Below are positions 8,155-17,251 of a stretch of DNA of 64,000 bases, in pieces. Numbering within the stretch: position 1 is the first letter of the stretch; every line of letters begins with the position of its first letter. The notes under the pieces were generated by a model. The model was not told where the DNA came from. It saw nothing but the letters and a program-made list of their open reading frames with translations, and ran no database searches. Both the position numbers and the translations under genes were made by a program. This DNA is from Rhodobacter sp. SGA-6-6 (GTDB lineage: Bacteria > Pseudomonadota > Alphaproteobacteria > Rhodobacterales > Rhodobacteraceae), in assembly GCF_011043545.1 (NCBI RefSeq), contig NZ_JAAKGP010000003.1, forward strand, positions 434,001 through 498,000. The letters are read 5' to 3'.

Positions 8155-9201
8155 ATGACCAAAGGCCAGAACGGATTGACCTATGCCGCGGCGGGGGTCG
8201 ACATCGACGCCGGCAATGCGCTGGTCGAGCGGATCAAGCCCGCCGCCAGGGCCACCGACCGGCCCGGCACCATGGGCGGCCTCGGCGGCTTCGGCGCGCT
8301 GTTCGACCTGAAGGCGGCGGGGTATTCCGACCCGGTTCTGGTCGCCGCCACCGATGGCGTCGGCACCAAGCTGAAGATCGCCATCGACACCGGCAATGTC
8401 GACACCATCGGCATCGACCTGGTGGCAATGTGCGTCAACGATCTGGTCTGCCAGGGGGCGGAGCCCTTGTTCTTCCTGGACTATTTCGCCACCGGCAAGC
8501 TGGAGGTCGACCGCGCCGCCCGCATCGTCGAAGGCATCGCCCGCGGCTGCGTCGACTCGGGCTGCGCCCTGATCGGCGGCGAAACCGCCGAGATGCCGGG
8601 CATGTATCACGGCGGCGACTTCGATCTGGCCGGCTTCGCCGTCGGCGCGATGGAACGCGGCACCCACCTGCCGCAGGGCGTGGCCGAGGGCGACGTGCTG
8701 CTCGGCCTCGCCTCCAACGGCGTCCATTCCAACGGCTATTCCTTCGTCCGCAAGGTGGTGGAACTGTCGGGCCTGTCGTGGTCCTCGCCGTCGCCCTTCG
8801 GCGAGGGCAGCCTGGGGCAGGCGCTGCTGGCGCCGACCCGGCTCTACGTCAAGCCCGCGCTGGCGGCGATAAGGGCGGGCGGCGTCCACGGCCTCGCCCA
8901 TGTCACCGGCGGCGGGCTGACCGAGAACCCGCCGCGGGCGCTGCCCGACGGCCTCGCCTGCGAGATCGACCTGTCCTCCTGGCAGTTGCCGCCGGTGTTC
9001 CGCTGGCTGGCCGCCACCGCCGGGATGGCCGAGGCGGAACTGCTGAAGACCTTCAACTGCGGCATCGGCATGGTGCTGATCACCGCCGCCGACCGCGCCG
9101 ACGACCTGACCGCGCTGCTGGAAGGGCAGGGCGAGACCGTCGCCCGGCTCGGCCGGGTGGTGCAGGGGGAGGGCGTGGCCTACCGGGGCCGGCTGCTGTG
9201 A
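8155..9201 (+). CDS. purM: phosphoribosylformylglycinamidine cyclo-ligase (AIR synthetase)
   Basis: A 348-residue PurM that converts FGAM to AIR with ATP in purine synthesis. Recognisable blocks include [11 protein letters not shown] at the N-terminus, the ATP/substrate loops G-G-L-G-G-F-G and A-T-D-G-V-G-T-K, and G-E-T-A-E-M-P-G. Upstream in-frame codons exist, but the ATG at 8155 follows a GGGGGGAAG ribosome-binding site and gives the standard N-terminus. The stop TGA overlaps the GTG start of purN, so the two are coupled. Confidence 0.95.
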   Translation: MTKGQNGLTYAAAGVDIDAGNALVERIKPAARATDRPGTMGGLGGFGALFDLKAAGYSDPVLVAATDGVGTKLKIAIDTGNVDTIGIDLVAMCVNDLVCQGAEPLFFLDYFATGKLEVDRAARIVEGIARGCVDSGCALIGGETAEMPGMYHGGDFDLAGFAVGAMERGTHLPQGVAEGDVLLGLASNGVHSNGYSFVRKVVELSGLSWSSPSPFGEGSLGQALLAPTRLYVKPALAAIRAGGVHGLAHVTGGGLTENPPRALPDGLACEIDLSSWQLPPVFRWLAATAGMAEAELLKTFNCGIGMVLITAADRADDLTALLEGQGETVARLGRVVQGEGVAYRGRLL

Positions 9202-9788
9202 AGCGCGTCGCCGTCCTGATCTCCGGCGGCGGCTCCAACATGCTGCGCCTGCTGGAGAGCATGGAGGGCGACCATCCGGCCCGTGCGGTGCTTGTGGCCT
9301 CGAACGACCCGGCCGCCGCCGGGCTGGCGAAGGCGGCGGCGAAGGGCATTCCCACCGCGGCGGTGGACCACCGCCCCTTCGGCCGCGACCGCGAGGGCTT
9401 CGAGGCAGCGTTGCTGCGGCCGATCCTCGCGGCGGAGCCCGATATAATCTGCCTCGCCGGTTTCATGCGGGTGCTGACCCCCGGCTTCGTGCGCCGCTTC
9501 GAGGGGCGGATGCTGAACATCCACCCGTCGCTCCTGCCGAAATACCCCGGCCTCCACACCCATGCCCGGGCGCTGGCGGCGGGCGACAGCGAGGCCGGCT
9601 GCAGCGTGCACGAGGTGACGGCAGACCTGGACGCCGGCCCGATCCTGGGCCAGGCGCGGGTGCCGGTGCTGGAAGGGGACAGCGAGGAAACCCTCGCCGC
9701 AAGGGTGCTGGCGATGGAACACCGGCTCTACCCGGCGGTGCTGCGCCGCTACGCGCAGGGCGACCGGACGCCGCTCATGCTGCCGTAA
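9198..9788 (+). CDS. purN: phosphoribosylglycinamide formyltransferase (GAR transformylase)
   Basis: A 196-residue PurN that transfers a formyl group from 10-formyl-THF to GAR. It starts with GTG overlapping the purM stop (GTGA). Visible motifs are I-S-G-G-G-S-N near the N-terminus, the catalytic [10 protein letters not shown] segment and D-A-G-P-I-L-G-Q carrying the catalytic aspartate. Length is close to the bacterial norm of about 200-210. The gene ends just before the 9794 palindrome, which also faces the opposing YbaN-like gene. Confidence 0.95.
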   Translation: MKRVAVLISGGGSNMLRLLESMEGDHPARAVLVASNDPAAAGLAKAAAKGIPTAAVDHRPFGRDREGFEAALLRPILAAEPDIICLAGFMRVLTPGFVRRFEGRMLNIHPSLLPKYPGLHTHARALAAGDSEAGCSVHEVTADLDAGPILGQARVPVLEGDSEETLAARVLAMEHRLYPAVLRRYAQGDRTPLMLP

Positions 9789-9793
9789 GGCCA

Positions 9794-9814
9794 CGGATTT
9801 TCGACGAAAATCCG
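9794..9814. terminator. perfect 21-nt palindrome between convergent genes
   Basis: CGGATTTTCG-A-CGAAAATCCG has 10-bp perfect arms around a central A. It lies between the purN stop and the opposing YbaN-like stop. It is a member of the TTCGACGAA palindrome family and a likely bidirectional terminator or protein-binding element. Confidence 0.55.
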
Positions 9815-9815
9815 G

Positions 9816-10193
9816 CTACCCCTTCGGCCCCGACGGCCGGGTCAGCACGAAGGCCGCCCCCGCCCCCATCAGCACCCCCTGTCCCAGCAGCGCCTGCCAG
9901 GGCAGGCCGAGCGCCACCGCCAGCACGAAGCTCGCCGCCATCATCCCCACCGCCAGCCGCTTCGCCCAGGGGGCGATGGCGCCGTGTTCCTCCCAGTTGC
10001 GGATCGGCGGGCCGAAGACCGGATGCTCCAGCAGCCAGCGGTGCAGCCGCGGCGAGGAGCGGGCGAAGGCCGCGGCCGAGACCAGCAGGAAGGGCGTCGT
10101 CGGCACCACCGGCAAGAGCACGCCGACCAGCCCGAGGGCCAGGAACAGAAGACCAAGGCTTTGCCACAGCCAGCGCAAGGGCGCCTCCGCCAT
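9816..10193 (-). CDS. YbaN-family (DUF454) small membrane protein
   Basis: A 125-residue inner-membrane protein of the YbaN/DUF454 family. A hydrophobic helix at about residues 11-30 ends in the family signature L-P-V-V-P-T-T-P-F-L-L-V-S-A, and two more hydrophobic segments fill residues 80-117. The central loop carries R-x-x-x-W-L-L-E-H-P-V-F-G-P, also typical. The family function is unknown. It is convergent with purN and divergent from rnd; no operon partner is visible. Confidence 0.8.
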   Translation of the reverse strand: MAEAPLRWLWQSLGLLFLALGLVGVLLPVVPTTPFLLVSAAAFARSSPRLHRWLLEHPVFGPPIRNWEEHGAIAPWAKRLAVGMMAASFVLAVALGLPWQALLGQGVLMGAGAAFVLTRPSGPKG

Positions 10194-10327
10194 CGGGTTC
10201 GGGCCGCATGGAAGCCACAGCCGGCGGCCCGGCGCAAGGCGGCATCGGCGCTTTCCTTTTTTCCCCCGCGCGCTTATAGCGAAAAACAGCTTGCGGGACG
10301 ACCCCGCGCCCAGCCACAGGACGGCCC

Positions 10328-11485
10328 ATGCGCACGATCACCACGACCGAGGACCTCGCCACCTTCTGCGAGGCCGCCCGGGCCGCGCCCTACGTCACCA
10401 TCGACACCGAATTCCTGCGCGAACGGACCTACTGGTCGAAGCTCTGCCTGATCCAGATGGCGCTGCCCGGCAAGGACGGCGAGGCGGTGCTGATCGACCC
10501 GATCGAGGGCGAGGGCATGAGCCTGCAGCCGCTCTACGACCTCTTCGGCCACGAGGCGACGGTGAAGGTCTTCCATGCCGCCCGGCAGGACCTGGAGATC
10601 TTCTTCGTCGAAGGCGGCGTCTTCCCGAAGCCGCTGTTCGACACCCAGGTCGCCGCCATGGTCTGCGGCTTCGGCGAGCAGGTGGGCTACGAGACGCTGG
10701 TGAAGCGGATCGCCAAGGCGTCGCTGGACAAGACCAGCCGCTTCACCGACTGGTCGCGCCGGCCGCTCAGCGAGGCGCAGAAGGACTATGCCCTGGCCGA
10801 CGTGACGCACCTGCGGGTGATCTACGAATGGCTGGCCGCGCAGCTGAAGAAGAACGGCCGCGGCCCCTGGGTCGAGGAGGAGCTGGCGATCCTGACCGAC
10901 CCGGCCACCTATACCACCCACCCCGACGAGGCCTGGCTCAGGATCAAGACCCGCACCTCCTCGGGCCGCTTCCTGGCGGTGGTGAAGGAACTGGCGCGGT
11001 TCCGCGAAGCCTATGCGCAGGCGCAGAACGTGCCGCGCTCGCGGGTGATGAAGGACGATGCGCTGCTGGAACTGGCCTCCACCCGGCCCGCCTCGATGGA
11101 GGAACTGGGGCGGTCGCGGCTGCTCTTGCGCGAGGGCCGCAAGCCCGAGATCGCCGAGGGCATCCTGGCGGCGGTCAAGGCCGGGCTGGAGATGCGGCCC
11201 GAGGACATGCCCAAGGTCGACCCGGCCAAGGACCAGCCGCAGGTGAACGGCGCGCTGGCCGACCTGCTGCGGGTGCTGCTGAAAGCGAAGTCCGAATCCC
11301 TCGGCGTCGCGCCCCGGCTGATCGCCTCCTCCGCCGACCTGGACGCCATCGCCTCGGGCAGCCGCGAGGTCGAGGCGCTGCGCGGCTGGCGGCGCGAGGC
11401 CTTCGGCGAGGATGCGCTGCGGCTGTGCAAGGGCGAGGTGGCGCTGTCGGCCAAGGGTTCCGAGGTCCGCGTCGTCCGTCTCTGA
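10328..11485 (+). CDS. rnd: ribonuclease D
   Basis: A 385-residue 3'-5' exoribonuclease for tRNA and stable-RNA 3' maturation. DEDD-family motifs are in order: T-I-D-T-E-F near residue 22, H-A-A-R-Q-D-L near 82, and Y-A-L-A-D-V-T near 155, which carries the last Asp with the Tyr of the DEDDy type. Residues about 205-290 form an HRDC-like helical domain with a second one after it, as in E. coli RNase D. The start ATG follows CACAGGACGGCCC. Downstream is a 245-bp structured repeat. Confidence 0.93.
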   Translation: MRTITTTEDLATFCEAARAAPYVTIDTEFLRERTYWSKLCLIQMALPGKDGEAVLIDPIEGEGMSLQPLYDLFGHEATVKVFHAARQDLEIFFVEGGVFPKPLFDTQVAAMVCGFGEQVGYETLVKRIAKASLDKTSRFTDWSRRPLSEAQKDYALADVTHLRVIYEWLAAQLKKNGRGPWVEEELAILTDPATYTTHPDEAWLRIKTRTSSGRFLAVVKELARFREAYAQAQNVPRSRVMKDDALLELASTRPASMEELGRSRLLLREGRKPEIAEGILAAVKAGLEMRPEDMPKVDPAKDQPQVNGALADLLRVLLKAKSESLGVAPRLIASSADLDAIASGSREVEALRGWRREAFGEDALRLCKGEVALSAKGSEVRVVRL

Positions 11486-11501
11486 CCGCCGTCGCGGTAT
11501 T

Positions 11502-11745
11502 GCGCGGCTTCGCCGCAAGCCTTTTGTCTCGCCTCTGCGCCTTTCAGGCGCAACCGGCTCGGGTCTGCCTCCGGCGGGGATATTTAGGGGCAGGTGAAAG
11601 AAAGAAGCGCTCTTCTTCCAAATTCACCTGCCACAAATATCCTCAGGGGGTTTGGGGGCAGAATGCCCCCATCAGCCGACAGCAGCCGCAAGAGCCTCCG
11701 CCAGCCATCACGAAAAGGAATGCGGCGGCAGCCGCGCCTTTGGAT
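11502..11745. repeat. 245-bp structured repeat at convergent gene ends, copy I
   Basis: This fills the gap between the rnd stop (11485) and the opposing lipoprotein stop (11752). Order of modules: GCGCGGCTTCGCCGC; a TTTTGTCTCG block; a GCGCCTTTCAGGCGC stem; CTCCGGCGGGGATATTT; and a long hairpin at 11578-11642 whose outer arms are GGATATTT/AAATATCC and GGCAGGTGAA/TTCACCTGCC. Then come GGGGGTTTGGGGGCA and a GAATGCGGCGGCAGCCGCG stem. A near-identical copy lies at 56265-56508, also between convergent genes, with changes in the hairpin that keep it paired. Confidence 0.8.
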
Positions 11746-11751
11746 ACAGGA

Positions 11752-12213
11752 TCAGCGGCGGGCGGCGCGGGCGTTCATCTCGCCCTGCACCACGATCTCG
11801 CGGATCGAGTCCAGCTTGTAGTTCGAGAGGTAAAGCGCCACCACCACCTCGCGCGAGGGCGGCGTGCCCGCCCGCATCGCCTCGATGGGCGGGAAGACGC
11901 GGAAGTCCAGCACCAGCCGGCCGCTTTCGTCCAGCGGCTGCGGCACCAGCTCGGCGTCCCAGTAGCCTTGGGTCGGCGGCAGGCCGGTGGCGCGGACGAT
12001 GGCGCCGCCCGGCACTTCCTCGACATGCAATGTCACCACCTGCTGTACCAGCGCCCGGCGGTCCTGCGGGGCGGCGGGCAGGGCGACCTTCTCCACCTCC
12101 TGCGAGCGGCCGAACCAGTTGAACGGGTTCATCTTGCTGTCCCGGAAGCCGCCGCAGCCCGCAAGGACCAGGCAGAGGCAGATGAGGGCAGGGCGCAGCG
12201 TCGGGCGGATCAT
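11752..12213 (-). CDS. conserved lipoprotein of unknown function
   Basis: A 153-residue protein. Its N-terminus is a lipoprotein signal: a hydrophobic stretch at residues 9-17 then L17-A-G-C20, with C20 the predicted lipidated cysteine. The mature part has a short N-P-F-N-W-F-G stretch near residue 30 and an otherwise soluble alpha/beta composition. No known domain is recognised. It is convergent with rnd and divergent from sufE by about 120 bp. Outer-membrane or periplasmic location is inferred from the lipobox. Confidence 0.75.
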   Translation of the reverse strand: MIRPTLRPALICLCLVLAGCGGFRDSKMNPFNWFGRSQEVEKVALPAAPQDRRALVQQVVTLHVEEVPGGAIVRATGLPPTQGYWDAELVPQPLDESGRLVLDFRVFPPIEAMRAGTPPSREVVVALYLSNYKLDSIREIVVQGEMNARAARR

Positions 12214-12334
12214 GCGGGGTCTCCAGCTTCTGACCCTTGGCTAGCGCATGGCGCGGCTTTTGAAAAGCCGCGATCCCCCACCCACTGGACACGGCCGCCC
12301 GCAGGGCCTACCTCGGGGCGGCAGGAGAAAGACC

Positions 12335-12742
12335 ATGGCCACCGCCGCCTTCGAGGACATCGCCGAGACCTTCGACTTCCTGGACGACTGGGAGGACCGC
12401 TACCGCCATGTGATCGAACTGGGCCGCGCCATGGTGCCCTTGGACGACAGCTTCAAGGTCCCGGCCTACAAGGTGGAGGGCTGCGCCAGCCAGGTCTGGC
12501 TGCGGCCGATGATCGAGGGCGGCCGCTTCGACTTCCAGGGCGACAGCGATGCCATGATCGTCCGAGGGTTGATCGCGGTGCTGCACGCGCTGTATTCCGG
12601 CCTGCCGCTGGCGGGCGTAGCCGAGGTGGACGCCGCCGCCGAACTGGCCCGGCTGGGGCTGAACGAACACCTCTCCTCGCAGCGCTCCAACGGTCTGCGC
12701 GCCATGGTGGAGCGCATCCGCAAGGTTGCGGCGGAGGGATGA
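12335..12742 (+). CDS. sufE: SufE-family sulfur acceptor
   Basis: A 135-residue SufE-like protein that accepts persulfide sulfur from a cysteine desulfurase (SufS) and hands it to the Fe-S scaffold. The key cysteine is present in K-V-E-G-C-x-S-Q-V-W-L (about residue 50), with F-D-F-x-G-D-S-D-A following. The ATG at 12335 follows GGCAGGAGAAAG. The stop overlaps the start of the next gene (ATGA), which is unusual company for sufE. No other suf gene is in the window. Confidence 0.92.
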   Translation: MATAAFEDIAETFDFLDDWEDRYRHVIELGRAMVPLDDSFKVPAYKVEGCASQVWLRPMIEGGRFDFQGDSDAMIVRGLIAVLHALYSGLPLAGVAEVDAAAELARLGLNEHLSSQRSNGLRAMVERIRKVAAEG

Positions 12743-13374
12743 GGCGGAGGACGGCCCTGCTTCCCGTTCTCCTCCTGCTTGCAGGTCCGGCGATTTCGGG
12801 CATGGCAAGGCCCGCCCTCGCGCAACAGGAGTTCCCCGATCTGGAACCCGGTGCGATAAGGTCGGCCTATGAGGCTGCCAGGGCTGGCTGGACGACCGTT
12901 CCCGAGTCCGTGAAACATGCCTTTCTGGTCGCGGAAGACAAGACCTTTCGCCGGCGCGCCCCGTCCCGATCCACGATCACCGCAAGCATCGCATCGTGGT
13001 ATCCCGAACCGGGCGGGCGGCAGTCGTTTCCCGTCGCCATTGCCATCGCCCGGGCGCTTGCGCCGGACGAGATTCTGGATTGGTTCGTCCATGGCAGCTT
13101 CCTCGGGCAAGGATGCTTCGGTGCAGGACGGGCCTCGCAGGCCTATTTCGGCAAGGAAGCCGCACGGCTCGACCTTCATGAGGCGGCGCTTCTTGCCGCC
13201 CTTGTGGCCGATCCAGCCGCCTTGGGCAGGGATCCGGCCCGGGTCCGCGACAGAAGGAACTACATTCTGTCGGTCATGGCGGAGGAGGGCTTCGTCCCGC
13301 GGGAGGATGCCGAGGCGGCCGCATTGCGATCCCTGTCGCTGCGCGATCCGTTGGGGGAGTGCCTGCCGGAGTGA
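12739..13374 (+). CDS. degenerate stand-alone GT51 transglycosylase-like protein
   Basis: 211 residues with a signal peptide (about 1-28, ending A-L-A-Q), then a single domain resembling the peptidoglycan glycosyltransferase (GT51) of class A PBPs. Kept motifs are A-E66-D67-K-T-F (first catalytic Glu), D-E111-I-L (second Glu), F-L-G-Q-G-C-F-G-A-G-R-A-S-Q-A-Y-F-G-K (121-139) and L-H-E-A-A-L-L-A-A-L (146-155). Altered: the H-x-G-[VI]-D that normally follows motif 1 is absent, and the G-G-S-T-I-T-Q-Q motif reads G92-G-R-Q-S-F. There is no transpeptidase domain and no lasting membrane anchor. It is translationally coupled to sufE (ATGA). It may be a catalytically weak or regulatory cell-wall protein. 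Confidence 0.75.
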   Translation: MRRRTALLPVLLLLAGPAISGMARPALAQQEFPDLEPGAIRSAYEAARAGWTTVPESVKHAFLVAEDKTFRRRAPSRSTITASIASWYPEPGGRQSFPVAIAIARALAPDEILDWFVHGSFLGQGCFGAGRASQAYFGKEAARLDLHEAALLAALVADPAALGRDPARVRDRRNYILSVMAEEGFVPREDAEAAALRSLSLRDPLGECLPE

Positions 13375-13429
13375 TCGTCCCCTCCGGGATGGCCTGCGCA
13401 GGGCAGATTTCCCGCAAGGGTTCTACCCT

Positions 13430-15223
13430 TCACATCGCCGCGCAGGCCGCCCGGCACCACTCCAGCGCCTCTGCCGACAGCCTTGGCCTCAGCTTTTCCA
13501 GCACCTCGGCGTGGTAGCCGTTCAGCCAGGCGCGTTCGGCCGGGGACAGGGCCTCGGCGCGGATCAGGCGGCGGTCGAAGGGGACGAAGGTCAGGGTCTC
13601 GAAGCAGAGCTGCCGGCGGTTGTCGCCGAGCGGCGGCGCCTCCTGCACCACGATCAGGTTCTCGATGCGGATGCCGAAGGCGCCCTCGCGGTAATAGCCG
13701 GGCTCGTTCGACAGGATCATCCCCTGTTCCAGCGGCACCTCGGAGATGCGGGACAGCCGCTGCGGCCCTTCGTGCACCGAAAGAAACGCGCCGACGCCAT
13801 GGCCGGTGCCGTGGTCGAAGTCCTGCCCCTCCACCCAGAGCGGAAAGCGCGCCAGCGGGTCGAGGTCGCGCCCCGCCAGCCCGACCGGCCAGCGCACGCG
13901 GGAGATGGCGATCAGGCCCTGCAACACGCGAGTATAGCAGGTCCGCGCCTCCTCGCCAGGGCTCCCGATGGCCATGGTGCGGGTGATGTCGGTGGTGCCA
14001 TCGAGGTATTGCGCGCCGGAATCGACCAACAGCAGTTCGTTGCGTCCGACCGCGCGGTTGGTCTCCTCGGTCACCCGGTAGTGCATCATCGCCCCGTGGG
14101 GGCCCGAGCCGCAGATGGTGTCGAAGCTGATCTCGTGCAGGGCGTTGGTGGCGCGGCGGAAGCCCTCCAGCGCGCGGACCACCGAGATTTCGGTCAGCGA
14201 GCCTTCCGGCTGCGCGTCCAGCCAGCACAGGAATTCGACCATCGCCGCGCCGTCGCGCAGATGCGCCTCGCGCATCCCCTGCACCTCGGCCTCGGTCTTG
14301 CGGGCCTTGGGCAGGCGGCAGGGGTCGTCGCCCCAGGCCACCGCGATTCCGGCTTCCTCCAGTTCCTGCGACACCGCCAGCGGCGCGGTGCCGCGGTCCA
14401 CCCGCACCGGCCCCGGCAAGGTGTGCAGGGCGGGCACGAAGGCCGAGGGCGGGCGGATCGTCACCTGCGGGCCGAGGTGGGCGCGCACCGCATCGTCGAT
14501 CTTGGCGGACTCGGCGAAGAGCGTCACCTTCGCGTCGTCGTGCAGGACGGCAAAGCCGTGCAGGATCGGGTTGCGCGGCACGTCCGCCCCGCGGATGTTC
14601 AAAAGCCAGCAGAGCGAATCCGGCAGGGTGATCACCGCCGCCCGCTGCCCGGCCTTGCGCAGGTCCTCGGCCAGCCGGGCGCGCTTGGCCGCGCTCGATT
14701 CCCCGGCCAGCGCCTCGGGATGGACGAACGCCAGGCCCACCGGCGCCGGGGGCTGGTCGGGCCAGATGGCGTCGACGAAGTTCCGCGTCGGCCGCAGGGT
14801 GACGCCGCTGCCCTCCAGCGCGGCGCGGATGCGGGCGATCTCGTCCGCCGTGTGCAGCCAGGGGTCGAAGCCGACCTCGCCTTCCGCCAGATGCTCGCGC
14901 AGCCAGTCGCCCGGCTTCACCTCGGGCCAGGGGACGGGCGTGAAATCCGACAGCGCCACCTGCGCCTTGACCTGGGTCCGGTAGCGGCCGTCGATGAAGA
15001 TCCCGGCCACATCCGGCAGCACGATGCAGAACCCGGCCGAGCCGGTGAAGCCGGTCAGCCATTGCAGCCTTTCGTCCCGCCTGGCGACATATTCGCCCTG
15101 ATGCACATCCGCCCGCGGCACGATGAAACCCGCCAGCCCCTCGGCCGCCAGCGCGCGGCGCAAGGCGGCCAGACGCGGCGGACCCTGTTCGGGCGAGGCA
15201 TGGCTGTCGAAGGTCTGGAACAC
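13430..15223 (-). CDS. Xaa-Pro aminopeptidase (M24B family)
   Basis: A 597-residue metallopeptidase that removes N-terminal residues preceding proline. It has the long three-part layout of eukaryotic-type aminopeptidase P: two creatinase-like N-terminal domains (about 1-300) and a C-terminal pita-bread catalytic domain. Metal ligands are visible in D-S-G-A-Q-Y-x-D-G-T-T-D-I-T-R-T, G-H-G-V-G and N-E-P-G-Y-Y, with a last Glu in I-R-I-E-N-L. A cytoplasmic role in peptide turnover is expected. It is downstream of cobT on the same strand but separated by a probable terminator. Confidence 0.92.
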   Translation of the reverse strand: MFQTFDSHASPEQGPPRLAALRRALAAEGLAGFIVPRADVHQGEYVARRDERLQWLTGFTGSAGFCIVLPDVAGIFIDGRYRTQVKAQVALSDFTPVPWPEVKPGDWLREHLAEGEVGFDPWLHTADEIARIRAALEGSGVTLRPTRNFVDAIWPDQPPAPVGLAFVHPEALAGESSAAKRARLAEDLRKAGQRAAVITLPDSLCWLLNIRGADVPRNPILHGFAVLHDDAKVTLFAESAKIDDAVRAHLGPQVTIRPPSAFVPALHTLPGPVRVDRGTAPLAVSQELEEAGIAVAWGDDPCRLPKARKTEAEVQGMREAHLRDGAAMVEFLCWLDAQPEGSLTEISVVRALEGFRRATNALHEISFDTICGSGPHGAMMHYRVTEETNRAVGRNELLLVDSGAQYLDGTTDITRTMAIGSPGEEARTCYTRVLQGLIAISRVRWPVGLAGRDLDPLARFPLWVEGQDFDHGTGHGVGAFLSVHEGPQRLSRISEVPLEQGMILSNEPGYYREGAFGIRIENLIVVQEAPPLGDNRRQLCFETLTFVPFDRRLIRAEALSPAERAWLNGYHAEVLEKLRPRLSAEALEWCRAACAAM

Positions 15224-15232
15224 GTCAAAGCC

Positions 15233-15255
15233 TCATTTTCTGTCTGCAAGTATCC
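15233..15255 (-). repeat. ATATTT/GACAGA-type short repeat upstream of the aminopeptidase
   Basis: On the minus strand it reads GGATACTTGCAGACAGAAAA followed by TGA, and is preceded by ACCCCCG. It is nearly identical to the element at 40479-40501 and related to those at 49689 and 52213. It lies 10 bp upstream of the aminopeptidase start codon and so would be in its mRNA leader. Confidence 0.55.
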
Positions 15256-15267
15256 CGGGGGTAGTCT

Positions 15268-15319
15268 ATCGGTTTCGCCATCGGTTCGAGAAACCGATGG
15301 ACTGGGGGGCTGGCCCCCC
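15268..15319 (-). terminator. probable terminator hairpins downstream of cobT
   Basis: Two inverted repeats lie between the cobT stop (15337) and the next gene: GGGGGGC/GCCCCCC at 15304-15319, and ATCGGTTTC/GAAACCGAT spanning 15268-15298. They probably end the cobS-cobT transcript. Confidence 0.5.
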
Positions 15320-15336
15320 GGGCCACCGGCCACAGG

Positions 15337-17205
15337 CTACCCCGTCCGCCGCATCGTGCTGCGCCGCTGCGCCCGCGGGTCGCTGTCGAACAGGCTCGCC
15401 AGCTGCTCGGTCATCGCGCCGGCCAGCTGCTCGACATCGGTGATGGTGACCGCGCGGTTGTAGTAGCGGGTCACGTCATGGCCGATGCCGATGGCGATCA
15501 GCTCCACCCGTCGCAGCCGCTCGACCATCGCGATCACGTCGCGCAGGTGCTTTTCCAGATAGTTCGCCGGGTTGACCGAGAGGGTGGAATCGTCCACCGG
15601 CGCGCCGTCGGAGATCACCATCAGGATCTTCCGCGCCTCCGGCCGGCCGGCCAGCCGGCGGTGCGCCCATTCCAGCGCCTCGCCGTCGATGTTCTCCTTC
15701 AGCAACCCTTCCTTCATCATCAGCCCGAGGTTCGGCCTGACCCGCCGCCAGGGCGCGTCGGCCGACTTGTAGATGATGTGGCGCAGGTCGTTCAGCCGGC
15801 CCGGCTGCTGCGGGCGGCCCTGGGCCAGCCAGCGCTCGCGGCTCTGTCCGCCCTTCCAGGCCCGGGTGGTGAAGCCGAGGATTTCCACCTTCACGCTGCA
15901 CCGCTCCAGCGTCCGCGCCAGCACGTCGGCGCAGATCGCGGCGATGGAGATCGGGCGGCCGCGCATGGAGCCGGAGTTGTCCAGCAGCAGCGTCACCACG
16001 GTGTCGCGGAACTCGGTGTCCTTCTCCCATTTGAACGACAGCGGCGTGGTCGGGTTCGCCACCACCCGGGCCAGCCGCCCGGCGTCGAGGATGCCTTCCT
16101 CCAGGTCGAACAGCCAGCTGCGGTTCTGCTGCGCCTGCAGCCGCCGTTGCAGCTTGTTCGCCAGCCGGCCGACCGCGCCCTTCAGCGGCTCCAGCTGCTG
16201 GTCGAGATAGGCGCGCAGACGTTCCAGCTCGGCCGGTTCCGCCAGTTCCTCGGCCTTGATCTCCTCGTCGAAATCGGTGGTGTAGACGGTGTAGTTCGGG
16301 TCGGCGTCGGAATGCGGGGCAGGGGGCGGCGGGTCCAGCGGCGCCTCGCCCTCGGGCAGCTCCGCCTCGTCGCCCTGTTCCATGTCGGCGCTGTCCTCCA
16401 TGGTGACCTGCGCCTGCGACTGGTCCTGCTGCTCCTCCTGGTTCTGCTCGGGGCTGGCGTCCGACTCCTCGGAGTCCTGCTCCTCCTCGCCGGCGGAATC
16501 GGGGCTGTCCTGGTCCTCCTCGGCCTCGTCGCCGGCCTCGTCTTCTTCCGGCCGGTCCGGGTCGTCGCCCAGCTGGTCGCCGTAGCCGAGGTCGGCGATC
16601 ACCTTGCGCGCCAGCCGGGCGAAGGCGGCCTGGTCGTCCAGCACATGATCGAGGGTCTCCAGCGTCCCCCCCGCCTGTTCCTCGATGAAGCCGCGCCAGA
16701 GGTTCATCACGTTCTGCGCGCCGCGCGGCAGGTCGCGGCCCGTCGCCAAGTTGCGCACCAGATAGCCCGCGGCCACCGGCAGCGGCGCGTCCTGGGGGTT
16801 GGTGATCTGGGCATAGGCCTTGCGGTCGGCCTCGTGGCCGATCTTGGCATCGATGTTGCCGGCGGTGCCCGGCATGTCGCGGGCCCCCATTGCCTCGCAG
16901 CGCGCGGTCTCCATCGCGTCGTAAATGTCGCGCGCCAATTGACCGACCGGGGCATAGCGGGTGCCGACGCCATCGTCGTGATACTTGCGGCGCAGGGCGA
17001 AGGCATCCGCCGTGCCGCGGGCCAGCAGCACCTCGTCCCGCGTCATCCGGCGCGAGACCTGCGGCAGGCGCACGCCTTCCTTGTTCATCCCCGGCGGATC
17101 GACCGAATAGGAGACGGTCATCTCCGGGTCGTCCGCCATGGTGCGGGTCGCCTCGGCGAGGGCCTTCTTGAACGGGTCGGCGGGGTTGTCGGAGGGTTTG
17201 CTCAT
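15337..17205 (-). CDS. cobT: cobaltochelatase subunit CobT
   Basis: A 622-residue subunit of the aerobic, ATP-dependent cobaltochelatase CobNST, which inserts cobalt into hydrogenobyrinic acid a,c-diamide in cobalamin synthesis. Three parts are visible: an N-terminal domain to about residue 210; a very acidic Glu/Asp-rich linker (about 215-310); and a C-terminal von Willebrand A domain with the MIDAS motif D-N-S-G-S-M-R-G. It lies 46 bp downstream of cobS on the same strand, as expected for the CobS-CobT AAA+ partner pair. The large CobN subunit is not in the window. Confidence 0.95.
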   Translation of the reverse strand: MSKPSDNPADPFKKALAEATRTMADDPEMTVSYSVDPPGMNKEGVRLPQVSRRMTRDEVLLARGTADAFALRRKYHDDGVGTRYAPVGQLARDIYDAMETARCEAMGARDMPGTAGNIDAKIGHEADRKAYAQITNPQDAPLPVAAGYLVRNLATGRDLPRGAQNVMNLWRGFIEEQAGGTLETLDHVLDDQAAFARLARKVIADLGYGDQLGDDPDRPEEDEAGDEAEEDQDSPDSAGEEEQDSEESDASPEQNQEEQQDQSQAQVTMEDSADMEQGDEAELPEGEAPLDPPPPAPHSDADPNYTVYTTDFDEEIKAEELAEPAELERLRAYLDQQLEPLKGAVGRLANKLQRRLQAQQNRSWLFDLEEGILDAGRLARVVANPTTPLSFKWEKDTEFRDTVVTLLLDNSGSMRGRPISIAAICADVLARTLERCSVKVEILGFTTRAWKGGQSRERWLAQGRPQQPGRLNDLRHIIYKSADAPWRRVRPNLGLMMKEGLLKENIDGEALEWAHRRLAGRPEARKILMVISDGAPVDDSTLSVNPANYLEKHLRDVIAMVERLRRVELIAIGIGHDVTRYYNRAVTITDVEQLAGAMTEQLASLFDSDPRAQRRSTMRRTG

Positions 17206-17251
17206 ATCTCACCCGCGGCGGGCAGGGTGGGGGCCTGCCCCACCGCCCGGC

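Noticed and set aside
8037-9788. Possible PurM-PurN fusion read as a single 583-residue frame
   Set aside because: The frame matches only PurN at its end; PurM is in another frame, with a GTGA overlap. They are two separate genes.
9976-13374. 1132-residue plus-strand frame
   Set aside because: Only its last 211 codons (from 12739) form a real gene (GT51-like). The rest is a shadow of rnd and intergenic repeat.
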